Source of the DNA: DATLFA01 sp039915945
GTDB lineage: Bacteria; Actinomycetota; Acidimicrobiia; Acidimicrobiales; WLNW01
Length of the DNA stretch: 35,690 nt
Direction: 5' to 3'
Assembly: GCA_039915945.1 (NCBI GenBank)
Contig: JBDSMH010000161.1
Location: 1 to 35,690 of the forward strand
Shown: positions 8,006-15,420 of the stretch, one piece after another
Layout of the letters: the number at the start of each line of letters is the position of its first letter
Position numbering within the stretch: position 1 is the first letter of the stretch
Notes under the pieces: model-generated
Databases searched by the model: none
What the model was told of the DNA's origin: nothing
Seen by the model: only the letters and a program-made list of their open reading frames with translations
Translations under genes and position numbers: made by a program

Positions 8006-8967
8006 ATGAGGCGCCGCCTCGTCGCGAGCTACCTGACGATCACCCTCGTCACGTTGCTCTTGCTGACCTATCCACTCGGGCGCACGTTCTCGTCGCGCGA
8101 ACGCGACCGGCTGTTGCGCGACGTCGAACACGACGCGACGGTGGTGGGCAGCCTCGCCGAAGACGCGCTCGAGCAGGGGGTCCTTCCCCCCGTCGACCGT
8201 GTGCTGGCGACCTACGCGCGCGATCCGGGGGGCCGCATCGTGGTCGTCGATTCTCGCGGAAAGAGCGTGGCCGACTTCGACTTTCAGGGCGTAACGGGGT
8301 CGACTTCACCAATCGGCCGGAGATCGTCACCGCGATCAACGGCGGCCGCGCCGAAGGTACGCGGCGGTCCGAGACACTCGACACCGAGCTGCCCTATGTA
8401 GCGATGCCCGTTGCGTCGAGCGGCATCGTCCACGGCGCGGTGCGCATCACGTATCCGAGCTCGACTCTTGACGACCGCGTCCGCGCGGTATGGCTCGGTC
8501 TCTTGGCGCTGTCGGCATTCGGCGTCGTCGTCGTGATCGGCGTCGGGTTCGCGCTCGCCGGCCTGGTGACGCGGCCGGTGGATCGACTGAAGGATGCCGC
8601 CCGCAAGCTTGCCGCCGGTGATCTCGACGCCCGCGCGCCTACCGACGACGGCGCGCCGGAGTTGCGCGAACTGGCCACAATTTTCAACGGCACTGCCGCG
8701 CGACTTCAAGAGATGATGAACGCGCAGCAGGCCTTCGTGGGCGACGCGTCACATCAGCTGCGTACGCCGCTCGCCGCGTTGCGCCTGCAACTCGAGAACA
8801 TCGAGTCGGCGGCGGCGGCAACACCCACAACCTCGACCATCGACGACCACGGTGGCCTGCGCGTTGACGACGACGACAACAACAGCGGTAGCGGTAGTGA
8901 CAACAGCGGCAGCGGCAGCAGTGGCAGCGACGACCGCCGCCACGGACGGGGAAGCGACGATGACTGA
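8006..8967 (+). pseudogene. Sensor histidine kinase, frameshifted and lacking the ATPase domain
   Basis: The first frame (from ATG 8006) encodes an N-terminal membrane helix (YLTITLVTLLLLTYPL) and extracytoplasmic sensor. A frameshift near 8290 breaks it: one missing C, cag ggc cgt to cag ggc gt, restores DFTNRPEIVTAINGG. The second frame continues through a second membrane helix, a HAMP domain (VTRPVDRLKDAARKL) and the H-box FVGDASHQLRTPLAAL. Soon after, at about 8815, it turns into a low-complexity Asp/Asn/Ser/Gly tail and stops at 8967. No N, G1, F or G2 box of a HATPase_c domain is present in any nearby frame. The protein could not autophosphorylate, so this is a decayed partner of the response regulator. 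Confidence 0.83.
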
Positions 8968-9433
8968 CGATCGCGAGGCGCGCGTCGCGGCGTTGAAGGC
9001 GCGGCGCCGCCCCAACGCCGGCGCTACGACCGAACCGGTCGCCCCGACCGCCGCGACGACCGAACCCGTCGCCCCGACCGCGGTGAAAATGCGGCGCCGC
9101 CACGCCGCCACCGGCGGGCGGATTCTCTTTGCCGGCCTGAGCGTGAGTGCGGCACTCGTGCTGACCACCGCGATGGCCCGCAATGACCAGCAAGCGGTGG
9201 CAACCAGCGCACCTGACATACCGACGACGCAAGCCGCGCCGATCGTCGTGCGCATCGTGATCGGGGCGTCACCCGCGGTTGATGCACCCGCGGCCCCTAC
9301 CGCATCCGAGGAAACGAGCACACCGTCGGTCACCACCGCACCCGCAGTGGCCACCGCACCATCAGCGGTTGCCGCGGCGACACCGGCACCGGTCCCGACG
9401 AGGGCTGCGGCCACCAGTAGTCGCGGCAGCTGA
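8960..9433 (+). CDS. Small Ala/Pro/Thr-rich single-pass membrane protein
   Basis: A 157-residue protein of unknown function. It has a charged N-terminus (MTDDREARVAALKARRRP), a 10-residue Thr/Glu/Pro/Val/Ala tandem repeat (about 23-42), a basic RRRH stretch, one membrane helix (about 52-70) and a long Ala/Pro/Thr/Val-rich extracytoplasmic tail. The ATG at 8960 overlaps the kinase end by 8 bases and has ggggaag upstream. From memory, similar small membrane proteins follow two-component genes near FMN-binding or ApbE genes in actinomycetes, but no such genes are present here. The C-terminal boundary is uncertain because a neighbouring frame continues with similar low-complexity sequence. Confidence 0.6.
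   Translation: MTDDREARVAALKARRRPNAGATTEPVAPTAATTEPVAPTAVKMRRRHAATGGRILFAGLSVSAALVLTTAMARNDQQAVATSAPDIPTTQAAPIVVRIVIGASPAVDAPAAPTASEETSTPSVTTAPAVATAPSAVAAATPAPVPTRAAATSSRGS
9026..9085 (+). repeat. Two-copy 30-bp tandem repeat inside the membrane-protein gene
   Basis: Two nearly identical 30-base units (9026-9055 and 9056-9085) encode TTEPVAPTAA and TTEPVAPTAV. The in-frame period suggests recent duplication of an extended linker before the membrane helix. Confidence 0.8.
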
Positions 9434-9543
9434 GCCTGCAGTTGCGCCGGTCGGCACCACTGGCGAACCATTAGTCCGCACCGCTACGGGGATTCGCGTG
9501 GAGCCCACTGACTGTCGCAGCGGTCGTAGGACACAGAGCACAG

Positions 9544-9578
9544 CTCTGTTACAGAGGTAATGTACATCTGTGACAGAG
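9544..9578. promoter_or_regulatory. Double palindromic operator and leaderless promoter of the MarR gene
   Basis: CTCTGTTACAGAG (9544-9556) is a perfect palindrome around one base. A second copy, ATCTGTGACAGAG (9566-9578), matches 12 of 13 palindromic positions. The centres are 22 bp apart, about two helical turns. The whole 35-base block is itself an imperfect palindrome (14 of 16 pairs). Between the sites TAATGT (9558-9563) fits a -10 box 6 bases before the GTG at 9570, and the second site covers that start codon. A further half-site acagag lies at 9533-9538. This is the expected layout for MarR autorepression. Confidence 0.7.
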
Positions 9579-10064
9579 ATTATTTCGGACGCTGACCCGA
9601 ACGCCGGGCTCTCCTCGCTGGGTGTCGAATTCGCAGATGCGGTGTTCGGCTTTCGCCGTGTGACCCGGCGGGTCGTGCGTCAGAGCTTCTCGGGCGATGT
9701 GCTCCCGCCTTCGGAGGCCGAGTTGCTGGCGTTCGTGGGCCGGTCCAAGGGCACGGGCGTGGGCGAAGCCGCGCAGGCCCTGCAACTCGCGCCGAACACG
9801 GTCAGCACGCTCGTCGGTCGACTGGTCGACGCCGGCCTGCTCGAGCGGCGGGCCAACCCCGCCGACGGGCGGGCCGCCCGCCTCCAACTCACGACTACCG
9901 GCACCGCGCGAGTTCGCCGCTGGCGCCGCCACCGCGCCGAGGTACTCGCCCGGGCACTCGACACGCTCGACGACGCCGAGCGCGCCGCGCTCGACGCGGC
10001 TCTCGCACCGTTGCGCCGTCTCACCGAGAACATGGAAGAACTCGCCGTGGAGGGGAAGGGATGA
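9570..10064 (+). CDS. MarR-family transcriptional regulator
   Basis: The 164-residue protein has the MarR winged helix: LPPSEAELLAFVGRSKGTGVGEAA, recognition helix AQALQLAPNTVSTLVGRL, and wing ERRANPADGRAARLQLT with the conserved D-x-R. Helices at both ends would form the dimer interface. The GTG start sits 6 bases after a TAATGT -10 box, suggesting a leaderless transcript, and inside one of two palindromic operator sites. The regulator precedes a two-gene ABC exporter on the same strand, so it probably represses itself and the exporter until a ligand binds. A shorter start at about 9621 is possible. Confidence 0.9.
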   Translation: MTEIISDADPNAGLSSLGVEFADAVFGFRRVTRRVVRQSFSGDVLPPSEAELLAFVGRSKGTGVGEAAQALQLAPNTVSTLVGRLVDAGLLERRANPADGRAARLQLTTTGTARVRRWRRHRAEVLARALDTLDDAERAALDAALAPLRRLTENMEELAVEGKG

Positions 10065-10147
10065 GCGCGAACGAACACGGTGATGTTGGTGCGGCGTTCT
10101 CTTCCGCGCTCTCGATGACGTTGGCCGGCCTGGTGTTGACGTGTTGA
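10061..10147 (+). CDS. Possible 28-residue small ORF between marR and the ABC exporter
   Basis: ATG at 10061 overlaps the MarR stop by 4 bases (ATGA) and is preceded at once by the purine-rich aggggaaggg. The peptide starts MSANEHGDVG and ends in a hydrophobic stretch with a C-terminal Cys (MTLAGLVLTC). It could be a leader peptide, a small membrane peptide or the remnant of a longer gene. No family is recognisable and the coding evidence is limited to position and ribosome-binding site. Confidence 0.35.
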   Translation: MSANEHGDVGAAFSSALSMTLAGLVLTC

Positions 10148-10256
10148 CGGACCGAGCCAAAAGACCGCCACAATCCGCGAAAAGCGTCATACCCTACGGC
10201 TCGCGGGGCGCAGCCAGGCCGCACGCACATGAGCGGTGCACCCGAGGAGACCACAA

Positions 10257-11990
10257 GTGCTGATCAGACTGCTGCGCACCCACCTCCGCGAGTATCGCGG
10301 CGCGCTCGTCGCGGTCATCCTGCTGCAATTGGTGCAGACGTCGGCCACGTTGTACCTGCCGAGCCTCAATGCCCACATCATCGACAAGGGTGTTCTCCTC
10401 AACGATCGTGACTACATCTGGCGCACCGGTCTGGTGATGCTGGGGGTCACCCTGATACAGATCGTGTTCGCGGTGATCGCCGTGTACTACGGGGCTCGAA
10501 TGGCAATGGGCTTTGGTCGCGACGTGCGCCACAACCTGTTTCACCAAGTGACCGGATACTCCGCGCGCGAGGTCAATCAATTCGGGCCGTCGTCGCTCAT
10601 CACGCGCATCACCAACGATGTGCAACAGGTGCAGATGCTCGTCGTGATGGGGGCCACGATGCTCGTCGCCGCACCGCTCACGATGATCGGCGGTGTGTTC
10701 ATGGCACTGCGCGAGGACGTCGGCCTGTCGGCGATGTTGCTGGTGAGTGTGCCGGCGCTTGTCATCGCGATAGGCGTAGTCGTCGTGCGCATGGTGCCCC
10801 AGTTTCGCGAAATGCAAGTGCGCATCGATTCGGTCAACCGCATCCTGCGCGAGCAGATCATCGGCATCCGGGTCGTTCGTGCATTCGTGCGTGAGCCTGA
10901 CGAGGTCGAACGATTCGACCGCGCCAACGCTGATCTCACGGCGACGTCACTGCGCGCCGGTCGCCTCATGGCGCGGATGTTCCCCACCGTGATGCTCGTG
11001 CTCAACACCTCGATGGTGGGCGCGGTGTGGCTCGGCGCGAATCGCATCAACAGCGGTGACATGCAAGTCGGCGAATTGGTCGCTTTCCTCACCTATCTCG
11101 TACAGATCCTGATGTCGGTGATGATGGGCACCTTCGTCGTGATGATGATCCCGAGAGCGTCGGTCTGTGCCGATCGCATCATCGAAGTGCTCGACACCGA
11201 CACATCCGTCGTGCCCGCCGCCCAACCGGTGACAAAGGTGGAGCAACGCGGCCTCCTCGAGTTGCGCCACGTGAGCTTCCACTATCCCGGCGCGGAAGAG
11301 CCCGTGTTGAGCGACATCTCGCTCGTGGCCCGGGCCGGACAAACGACCGCGATCATCGGCAGCACCGGCTCGGGCAAGACCACGTTGCTCCACCTCTTGC
11401 CGCGACTGTTCGACGCGACCTCCGGTTCGGTTCTCGTCGACGGCGTCGACGTGCGCGAACTCGCGCCCGAGGTGCTCTGGCGGCGCATCGGCCTCGTGCC
11501 GCAACGGCCCTACCTTTTCTCGGGCACCGTCGCCACCAACCTGCGCTTCGGCGACCCAGCCGCCACCGACGAAGAACTGTGGGAGGCGCTCGAGATCGCA
11601 CAGGCCGCCGACTTCGTGCGGGCGATGTCCAAGGGTCTCGACACGCCCATCAATCAAGGCGGCAGCAACGTGTCGGGCGGACAGCGCCAGCGCCTCGCCA
11701 TCGCGCGGGCGTTGGTGCACAAGCCCGAGATCTACCTCTTCGATGATTCGTTCTCCGCACTCGATCTCGCGACCGATGCCCGGCTGCGGGCCGCGCTTGC
11801 GCCGCACACTGCGGAGGCCGCGGTGCTGATCGTCGGCCAACGCGTCTCGACGATCTCGCGAGCCGACCAGATCCTCGTGCTCGAGGACGGTCACACCGTG
11901 GGCCTGGGCACGCACCGAGAACTGCTCGAGAACTGTCCTACCTATGCCGAGATCGTCGAGTCGCAGCTCACCGAAGAGGACGCCGCATGA
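10257..11990 (+). CDS. ABC exporter subunit with degenerate ATP site (TM287-like half)
   Basis: The 577-residue half-transporter has six membrane helices (about 1-300) and a C-terminal nucleotide-binding domain. The Walker A is GSTGSGKT (368-375) and the signature is VSGGQRQ. The catalytic Glu after Walker B is replaced by Asp497 (LFDDSF) and the switch histidine by Gln528 (IVGQRVST). Such changes mark the degenerate half of heterodimeric exporters such as TM287/288. The GTG at 10257 has gaggaga 6 bases upstream and is preferred to a GTG at 10236. It overlaps the next ABC gene by 4 bases. The substrate is unknown; drug or lipid export is usual for the family. Confidence 0.93.
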   Translation: MLIRLLRTHLREYRGALVAVILLQLVQTSATLYLPSLNAHIIDKGVLLNDRDYIWRTGLVMLGVTLIQIVFAVIAVYYGARMAMGFGRDVRHNLFHQVTGYSAREVNQFGPSSLITRITNDVQQVQMLVVMGATMLVAAPLTMIGGVFMALREDVGLSAMLLVSVPALVIAIGVVVVRMVPQFREMQVRIDSVNRILREQIIGIRVVRAFVREPDEVERFDRANADLTATSLRAGRLMARMFPTVMLVLNTSMVGAVWLGANRINSGDMQVGELVAFLTYLVQILMSVMMGTFVVMMIPRASVCADRIIEVLDTDTSVVPAAQPVTKVEQRGLLELRHVSFHYPGAEEPVLSDISLVARAGQTTAIIGSTGSGKTTLLHLLPRLFDATSGSVLVDGVDVRELAPEVLWRRIGLVPQRPYLFSGTVATNLRFGDPAATDEELWEALEIAQAADFVRAMSKGLDTPINQGGSNVSGGQRQRLAIARALVHKPEIYLFDDSFSALDLATDARLRAALAPHTAEAAVLIVGQRVSTISRADQILVLEDGHTVGLGTHRELLENCPTYAEIVESQLTEEDAA

Positions 11991-13873
11991 GCGACGACGA
12001 AGCGGCCCCCGGCGACCAACTCGCCCGCACCCGCGCCGTCATCCCGCCCGGTCCGGCGGGACGCATGGCCCTCGCGGGCATGCCGGTCGAGCGCTCCGAG
12101 AACTTCGGCAAGTCGGCCAAGCGACTCCTCGGTCGCCTGCGTCCCGAGCGCGCTCGCGCGATTGCGGTCATCTGCTTTGCGCTCGGCAGCGTCACAATGG
12201 CGGTCCTCGGGCCGAAGATCCTCGGCCACGCGACCAACATCATCGTCGACGGTCTGCGGGGAGTCGACGGTCGTGACGGCATCGACTTCGACCGACTGCA
12301 CCACGTGTTGTTGATCGCGGCAGGGTTGTACATCTCGTCGTCGCTATTGCAGTGGACACAGGCATTCCTGCTCGCCGGCGTCGTGCAGCGCACGATGCGG
12401 CGCCTGCGCAGCGATGTCGAGGACAAGCTCAACCGGCTGCCGTTGCGCTATGTCGACCAACAGGCGCGCGGCGATCTGTTGAGCCGCGTCACCAACGATA
12501 TCGACAACGTGGCACAGAGCCTGCAACAGACGTTGAGTATGGCTCTCACCTCGACGCTGCAACTGGTGGGCGTGCTGGTGTTGATGTTCGTCATCTCGTG
12601 GCTGCTCGCACTCGTGGCGTTGATCACCATTCCTTTGTCACTGTTGACAGTGCGCTTGATCACCTCCAAATCCCGCAAGCGGTTCATGGCGCAATGGCGG
12701 CACACGGGCACGCTCAACGCGCACGTCGAAGAAGTGTTCACCGGACACGCACTAGTCAAGGCATTCGGCCGCCAGGCCGACGTCGAACATCGCTTCGACA
12801 CCGAGAACGAATCGCTCTACACCGCCAGCTTCGGCGCCCAATTCATGTCCGGCACAATCCAGCCGGCAATGATGTTCCTCGGCAACCTCAACTACGTCGC
12901 GATCGCAGTCATCGGCGGCCTGCGGGTCGCGTCGGGCACTATGAACGTGGGCGACGTGCAGGCGTTCATCCAGTACTCCCGTCAATTCAGCATGCCCCTC
13001 ACGCAACTGGCGTCGATGGCCAACGTCTTGCAGTCGGGCATTGCATCTGCCGAACGCGTCTTCGAGTTGCTCGACGCACCAGAGGAGATCGCCGAGGTCG
13101 ACGAGCCCCACGAAGCTCGTGAGGCACGCGGGCGTGTCGAGTTCGACCGCGTCTTCTTCTCGTACCAGAAGGACAAGCCGCTCATCGAAGACCTCTCGCT
13201 CGTCGCCGAACCAGGGCGCACCGTGGCGATCGTCGGGCCGACCGGTGCCGGCAAGACCACGCTCGTCAACTTGTTGATGCGCTTCTACGAGCTCGACGGC
13301 GGACAGATCCGCCTCGACGGGCGCAACATCGCGTCGATGCCGCGGCGCGAGCTGCGCAGCCACATGGGCATGGTGCTGCAAGATGCCTGGCTCTTCGGCG
13401 GCACCATCCGCGAAAACATCGCGTACGGCAATCTCAAGGCCACCGACGCGGATCTCATCGCGGCCGCCAAAGCCACCTACGTCGACCGTTTCGTGCACTC
13501 GCTACCCGACGGCTACGACACGGTCATCGATGACGAAGGCAGCAACGTCAGCGCCGGCGAGCGGCAGCTCATCACGATCGCACGCGCGTTCCTCGCCGAT
13601 CCGACGATCCTCATTCTCGACGAGGCGACGAGCTCGGTCGATACGCGTACCGAAGTGCTCATCCAGCGAGCGATGGCGGCCCTGCGATCGCAGCGCACCA
13701 GCTTCGTCATCGCGCACCGCCTGTCGACGATCCGCGACGCGGACACCATCTTGGTGATGGACGCCGGCCGCATCGTCGAACAGGGCAACCACAAAGAACT
13801 GCTCGCAAAGGGTGGCGCCTACTTCACGCTCTACAACTCGCAGTTCCTCGCCCCCGCGGCCGACGTCGCGTGA
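11987..13873 (+). CDS. ABC exporter subunit with catalytic ATP site (TM288-like half)
   Basis: The 628-residue partner has an N-terminal cytoplasmic extension of about 50 residues, six membrane helices, and a full nucleotide-binding domain. Walker A is GPTGAGKT, Walker B is LILDEATS with Glu546, and the switch is His577 (VIAHRLST). Its signature reads NVSAGERQ rather than the LSGGQ type. Pairing it with the first subunit gives one consensus site (its Walker A/B plus the partner's SGGQ) and one degenerate site (the partner's Asp/Gln plus this SAGE). That complementarity strongly supports an obligate heterodimer. It is translationally coupled by ATGA. Confidence 0.94.
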   Translation: MSDDEAAPGDQLARTRAVIPPGPAGRMALAGMPVERSENFGKSAKRLLGRLRPERARAIAVICFALGSVTMAVLGPKILGHATNIIVDGLRGVDGRDGIDFDRLHHVLLIAAGLYISSSLLQWTQAFLLAGVVQRTMRRLRSDVEDKLNRLPLRYVDQQARGDLLSRVTNDIDNVAQSLQQTLSMALTSTLQLVGVLVLMFVISWLLALVALITIPLSLLTVRLITSKSRKRFMAQWRHTGTLNAHVEEVFTGHALVKAFGRQADVEHRFDTENESLYTASFGAQFMSGTIQPAMMFLGNLNYVAIAVIGGLRVASGTMNVGDVQAFIQYSRQFSMPLTQLASMANVLQSGIASAERVFELLDAPEEIAEVDEPHEAREARGRVEFDRVFFSYQKDKPLIEDLSLVAEPGRTVAIVGPTGAGKTTLVNLLMRFYELDGGQIRLDGRNIASMPRRELRSHMGMVLQDAWLFGGTIRENIAYGNLKATDADLIAAAKATYVDRFVHSLPDGYDTVIDDEGSNVSAGERQLITIARAFLADPTILILDEATSSVDTRTEVLIQRAMAALRSQRTSFVIAHRLSTIRDADTILVMDAGRIVEQGNHKELLAKGGAYFTLYNSQFLAPAADVA

Positions 13874-13901
13874 TCGCCGCGTGATCTGAGTCGACCACCG
13901 T

Positions 13902-13907
13902 TAGCGT
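13902..13907 (+). promoter_or_regulatory. Putative leaderless -10 box (TAGCGT)
   Basis: TAGCGT fits TANNNT and is 7 bases before the ATG at 13915, with no Shine-Dalgarno in between. It would separate expression of the dehydrogenase from the ABC operon that ends 41 bases upstream of the start. Confidence 0.45.
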
Positions 13908-13914
13908 CGCGTGG

Positions 13915-15378
13915 ATGCACATCCTGATCATGGGCGCGACCGGCTACATCGGCGGACGCCTTGCGCCCAGCCTCGTCGAAGCCGGCCACGCAGTGCGTTG
14001 CCTCTCGCGCCGTCCCGAAAAACTGCAGGGCGTGCCGTGGGCGGGCTCGGTAGAAGTGATGGCGGGCGATGCGCTCGACCGGGCCAGCCTCGACGCGGCA
14101 ATGGCCGATATCGACGTCGTGTTCTATCTCGTGCACTCCATCGGCACCGGGGCGAGCTTCCAAGAGTCGGATCGCGTCGCAGCCGCGAACACCGCGCACG
14201 CCGCCGCTCGGGCCGGTGTCGCCCGCGTCGTCTATCTCGGCGGGATCGTGCCCATCGGCGAACGCGCGTCGCCGCATCTCGCTTCGCGTGCAGAAGTAGG
14301 TCAGATCCTGCTCGACGGGCCGGTGCCGGCAATCGTGTTGCAGGCCGGTGTGATCATCGGCAGCGGTTCCGCGTCGTTCGAAATGTTGCGTTATCTCACC
14401 GAGCGGCTGCCGGTGATGGTGACGCCGAAGTGGGTGGGCTCGCTCGTCCAGCCGATCGCGGTACGTGACGTGTTGTCCTACCTGACCGGTGCGCTCGATC
14501 TGTCCGAAGGAACCAACCGACGCTTCGATATCGCCGGGCCCGACACGTTGTCCTACCGCGACATGATGCAGCACTACGCGAACGTCGCCGGGCTGCGGCC
14601 GCGAGTGATCGTCGCAGTGCCGGTGCTCTCCCCGTGGTTGTCGAGTCAGTGGGTCAACGTGGTCACCCCTGTGCCCAAAGCCATCGCACAACCGCTGATC
14701 GAATCGGTACGCAACAACGTCGTCGCGCGGGAACACGACATCGAAGCGTTGATCCCACTCGAGCTGTGTCCGTTCGACGAGGCGGTACGCCTCGCGTTGC
14801 TACAGATCCGCGACGCCGAAGTGACGACTCGATGGTCGGGCGCCCAATGGCCCGGCGCACCGAGTGACCCGATGCCGACCGATCCTGACTGGAGCGGCGG
14901 CACGGCGTACGTCGAGGAACGCACAGCGTCGGTCGACGCCACCACCGACGCACTCTGGCGGGCCATCGAAGGCATCGGCGGCGATCGCGGCTGGTACTCG
15001 TTCAAGCTCGGATGGGCGGTGCGCGGGTTCATCGATCGCCTCGCCGGTGGCGTCGGCTTGCGCAGAGGTCGGCGCCATCCCGACCGGCTCGTCGTGGGCG
15101 ACGCGGTCGACTTCTGGCGCGTGGAAGCGGTCGAACCGTTGCGACTCTTGCGCTTACGCGCGGAAATGAAACTGCCCGGCGACGCCTGGCTCGAATTCAC
15201 GATCACGCACGAGAACAACCGGCAGATTCTGCATCAGCGGGCGGTCTTCATCCCGCGGGGCCTCGCCGGCCATCTCTACTGGTGGGCGATCAAGCCGTTC
15301 CACAACGTCGTGTTCGGGTCGATGATCTCGAACCTCATTGCCGCGGCTCATCCGAAGGTGACCTCGACGCATTGCTAG
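13915..15378 (+). CDS. NAD(P)H-binding SDR-like protein with DUF2867 domain
   Basis: The 487-residue protein starts with a Rossmann fold of the atypical/extended SDR type: MHILIMGATGYIGGRLAP (GxTGxxG-like), then YLVHSIGTG and VARVVYLGG. From about residue 310 it continues into a DUF2867 domain (ALWRAIEGIGGDRGWYSF, then EFTITHENNRQILHQRAVF and YWWAIKPFHNVVF). This fusion is widespread in actinomycetes. Family members are thought to bind NAD(P)H and possibly quinone-like partners, but no reaction is established. It lies between an ABC exporter and a Rieske oxygenase without evident coupling to either. The length is normal. Confidence 0.9.
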   Translation: MHILIMGATGYIGGRLAPSLVEAGHAVRCLSRRPEKLQGVPWAGSVEVMAGDALDRASLDAAMADIDVVFYLVHSIGTGASFQESDRVAAANTAHAAARAGVARVVYLGGIVPIGERASPHLASRAEVGQILLDGPVPAIVLQAGVIIGSGSASFEMLRYLTERLPVMVTPKWVGSLVQPIAVRDVLSYLTGALDLSEGTNRRFDIAGPDTLSYRDMMQHYANVAGLRPRVIVAVPVLSPWLSSQWVNVVTPVPKAIAQPLIESVRNNVVAREHDIEALIPLELCPFDEAVRLALLQIRDAEVTTRWSGAQWPGAPSDPMPTDPDWSGGTAYVEERTASVDATTDALWRAIEGIGGDRGWYSFKLGWAVRGFIDRLAGGVGLRRGRRHPDRLVVGDAVDFWRVEAVEPLRLLRLRAEMKLPGDAWLEFTITHENNRQILHQRAVFIPRGLAGHLYWWAIKPFHNVVFGSMISNLIAAAHPKVTSTHC

Positions 15379-15381
15379 CCT

Positions 15382-15415
15382 CCCCCCGGGGGCGACGTCA
15401 GTCGCGTAAGGGGGG
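15382..15415 (+). promoter_or_regulatory. Potential RNA hairpin sequestering the Rieske-gene ribosome-binding site
   Basis: cccccc (15382-15387) can pair with gggggg (15410-15415), which is the Shine-Dalgarno of the GTG at 15421. An inner stem gcgac/gtcgc (15392-15396 with 15401-15405, loop gtca) would stack within it. The structure could limit translation initiation. The first arm begins 4 bases after the upstream stop codon. No known riboswitch class is recognised. Confidence 0.4.
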
Positions 15416-15420
15416 CAATC

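Noticed and set aside
8749..9471. Minus-strand 240-codon frame rich in Ala and Val
   Set aside because: It is the complement of the low-complexity kinase tail and membrane-protein gene and has no recognisable domain or ribosome-binding site.
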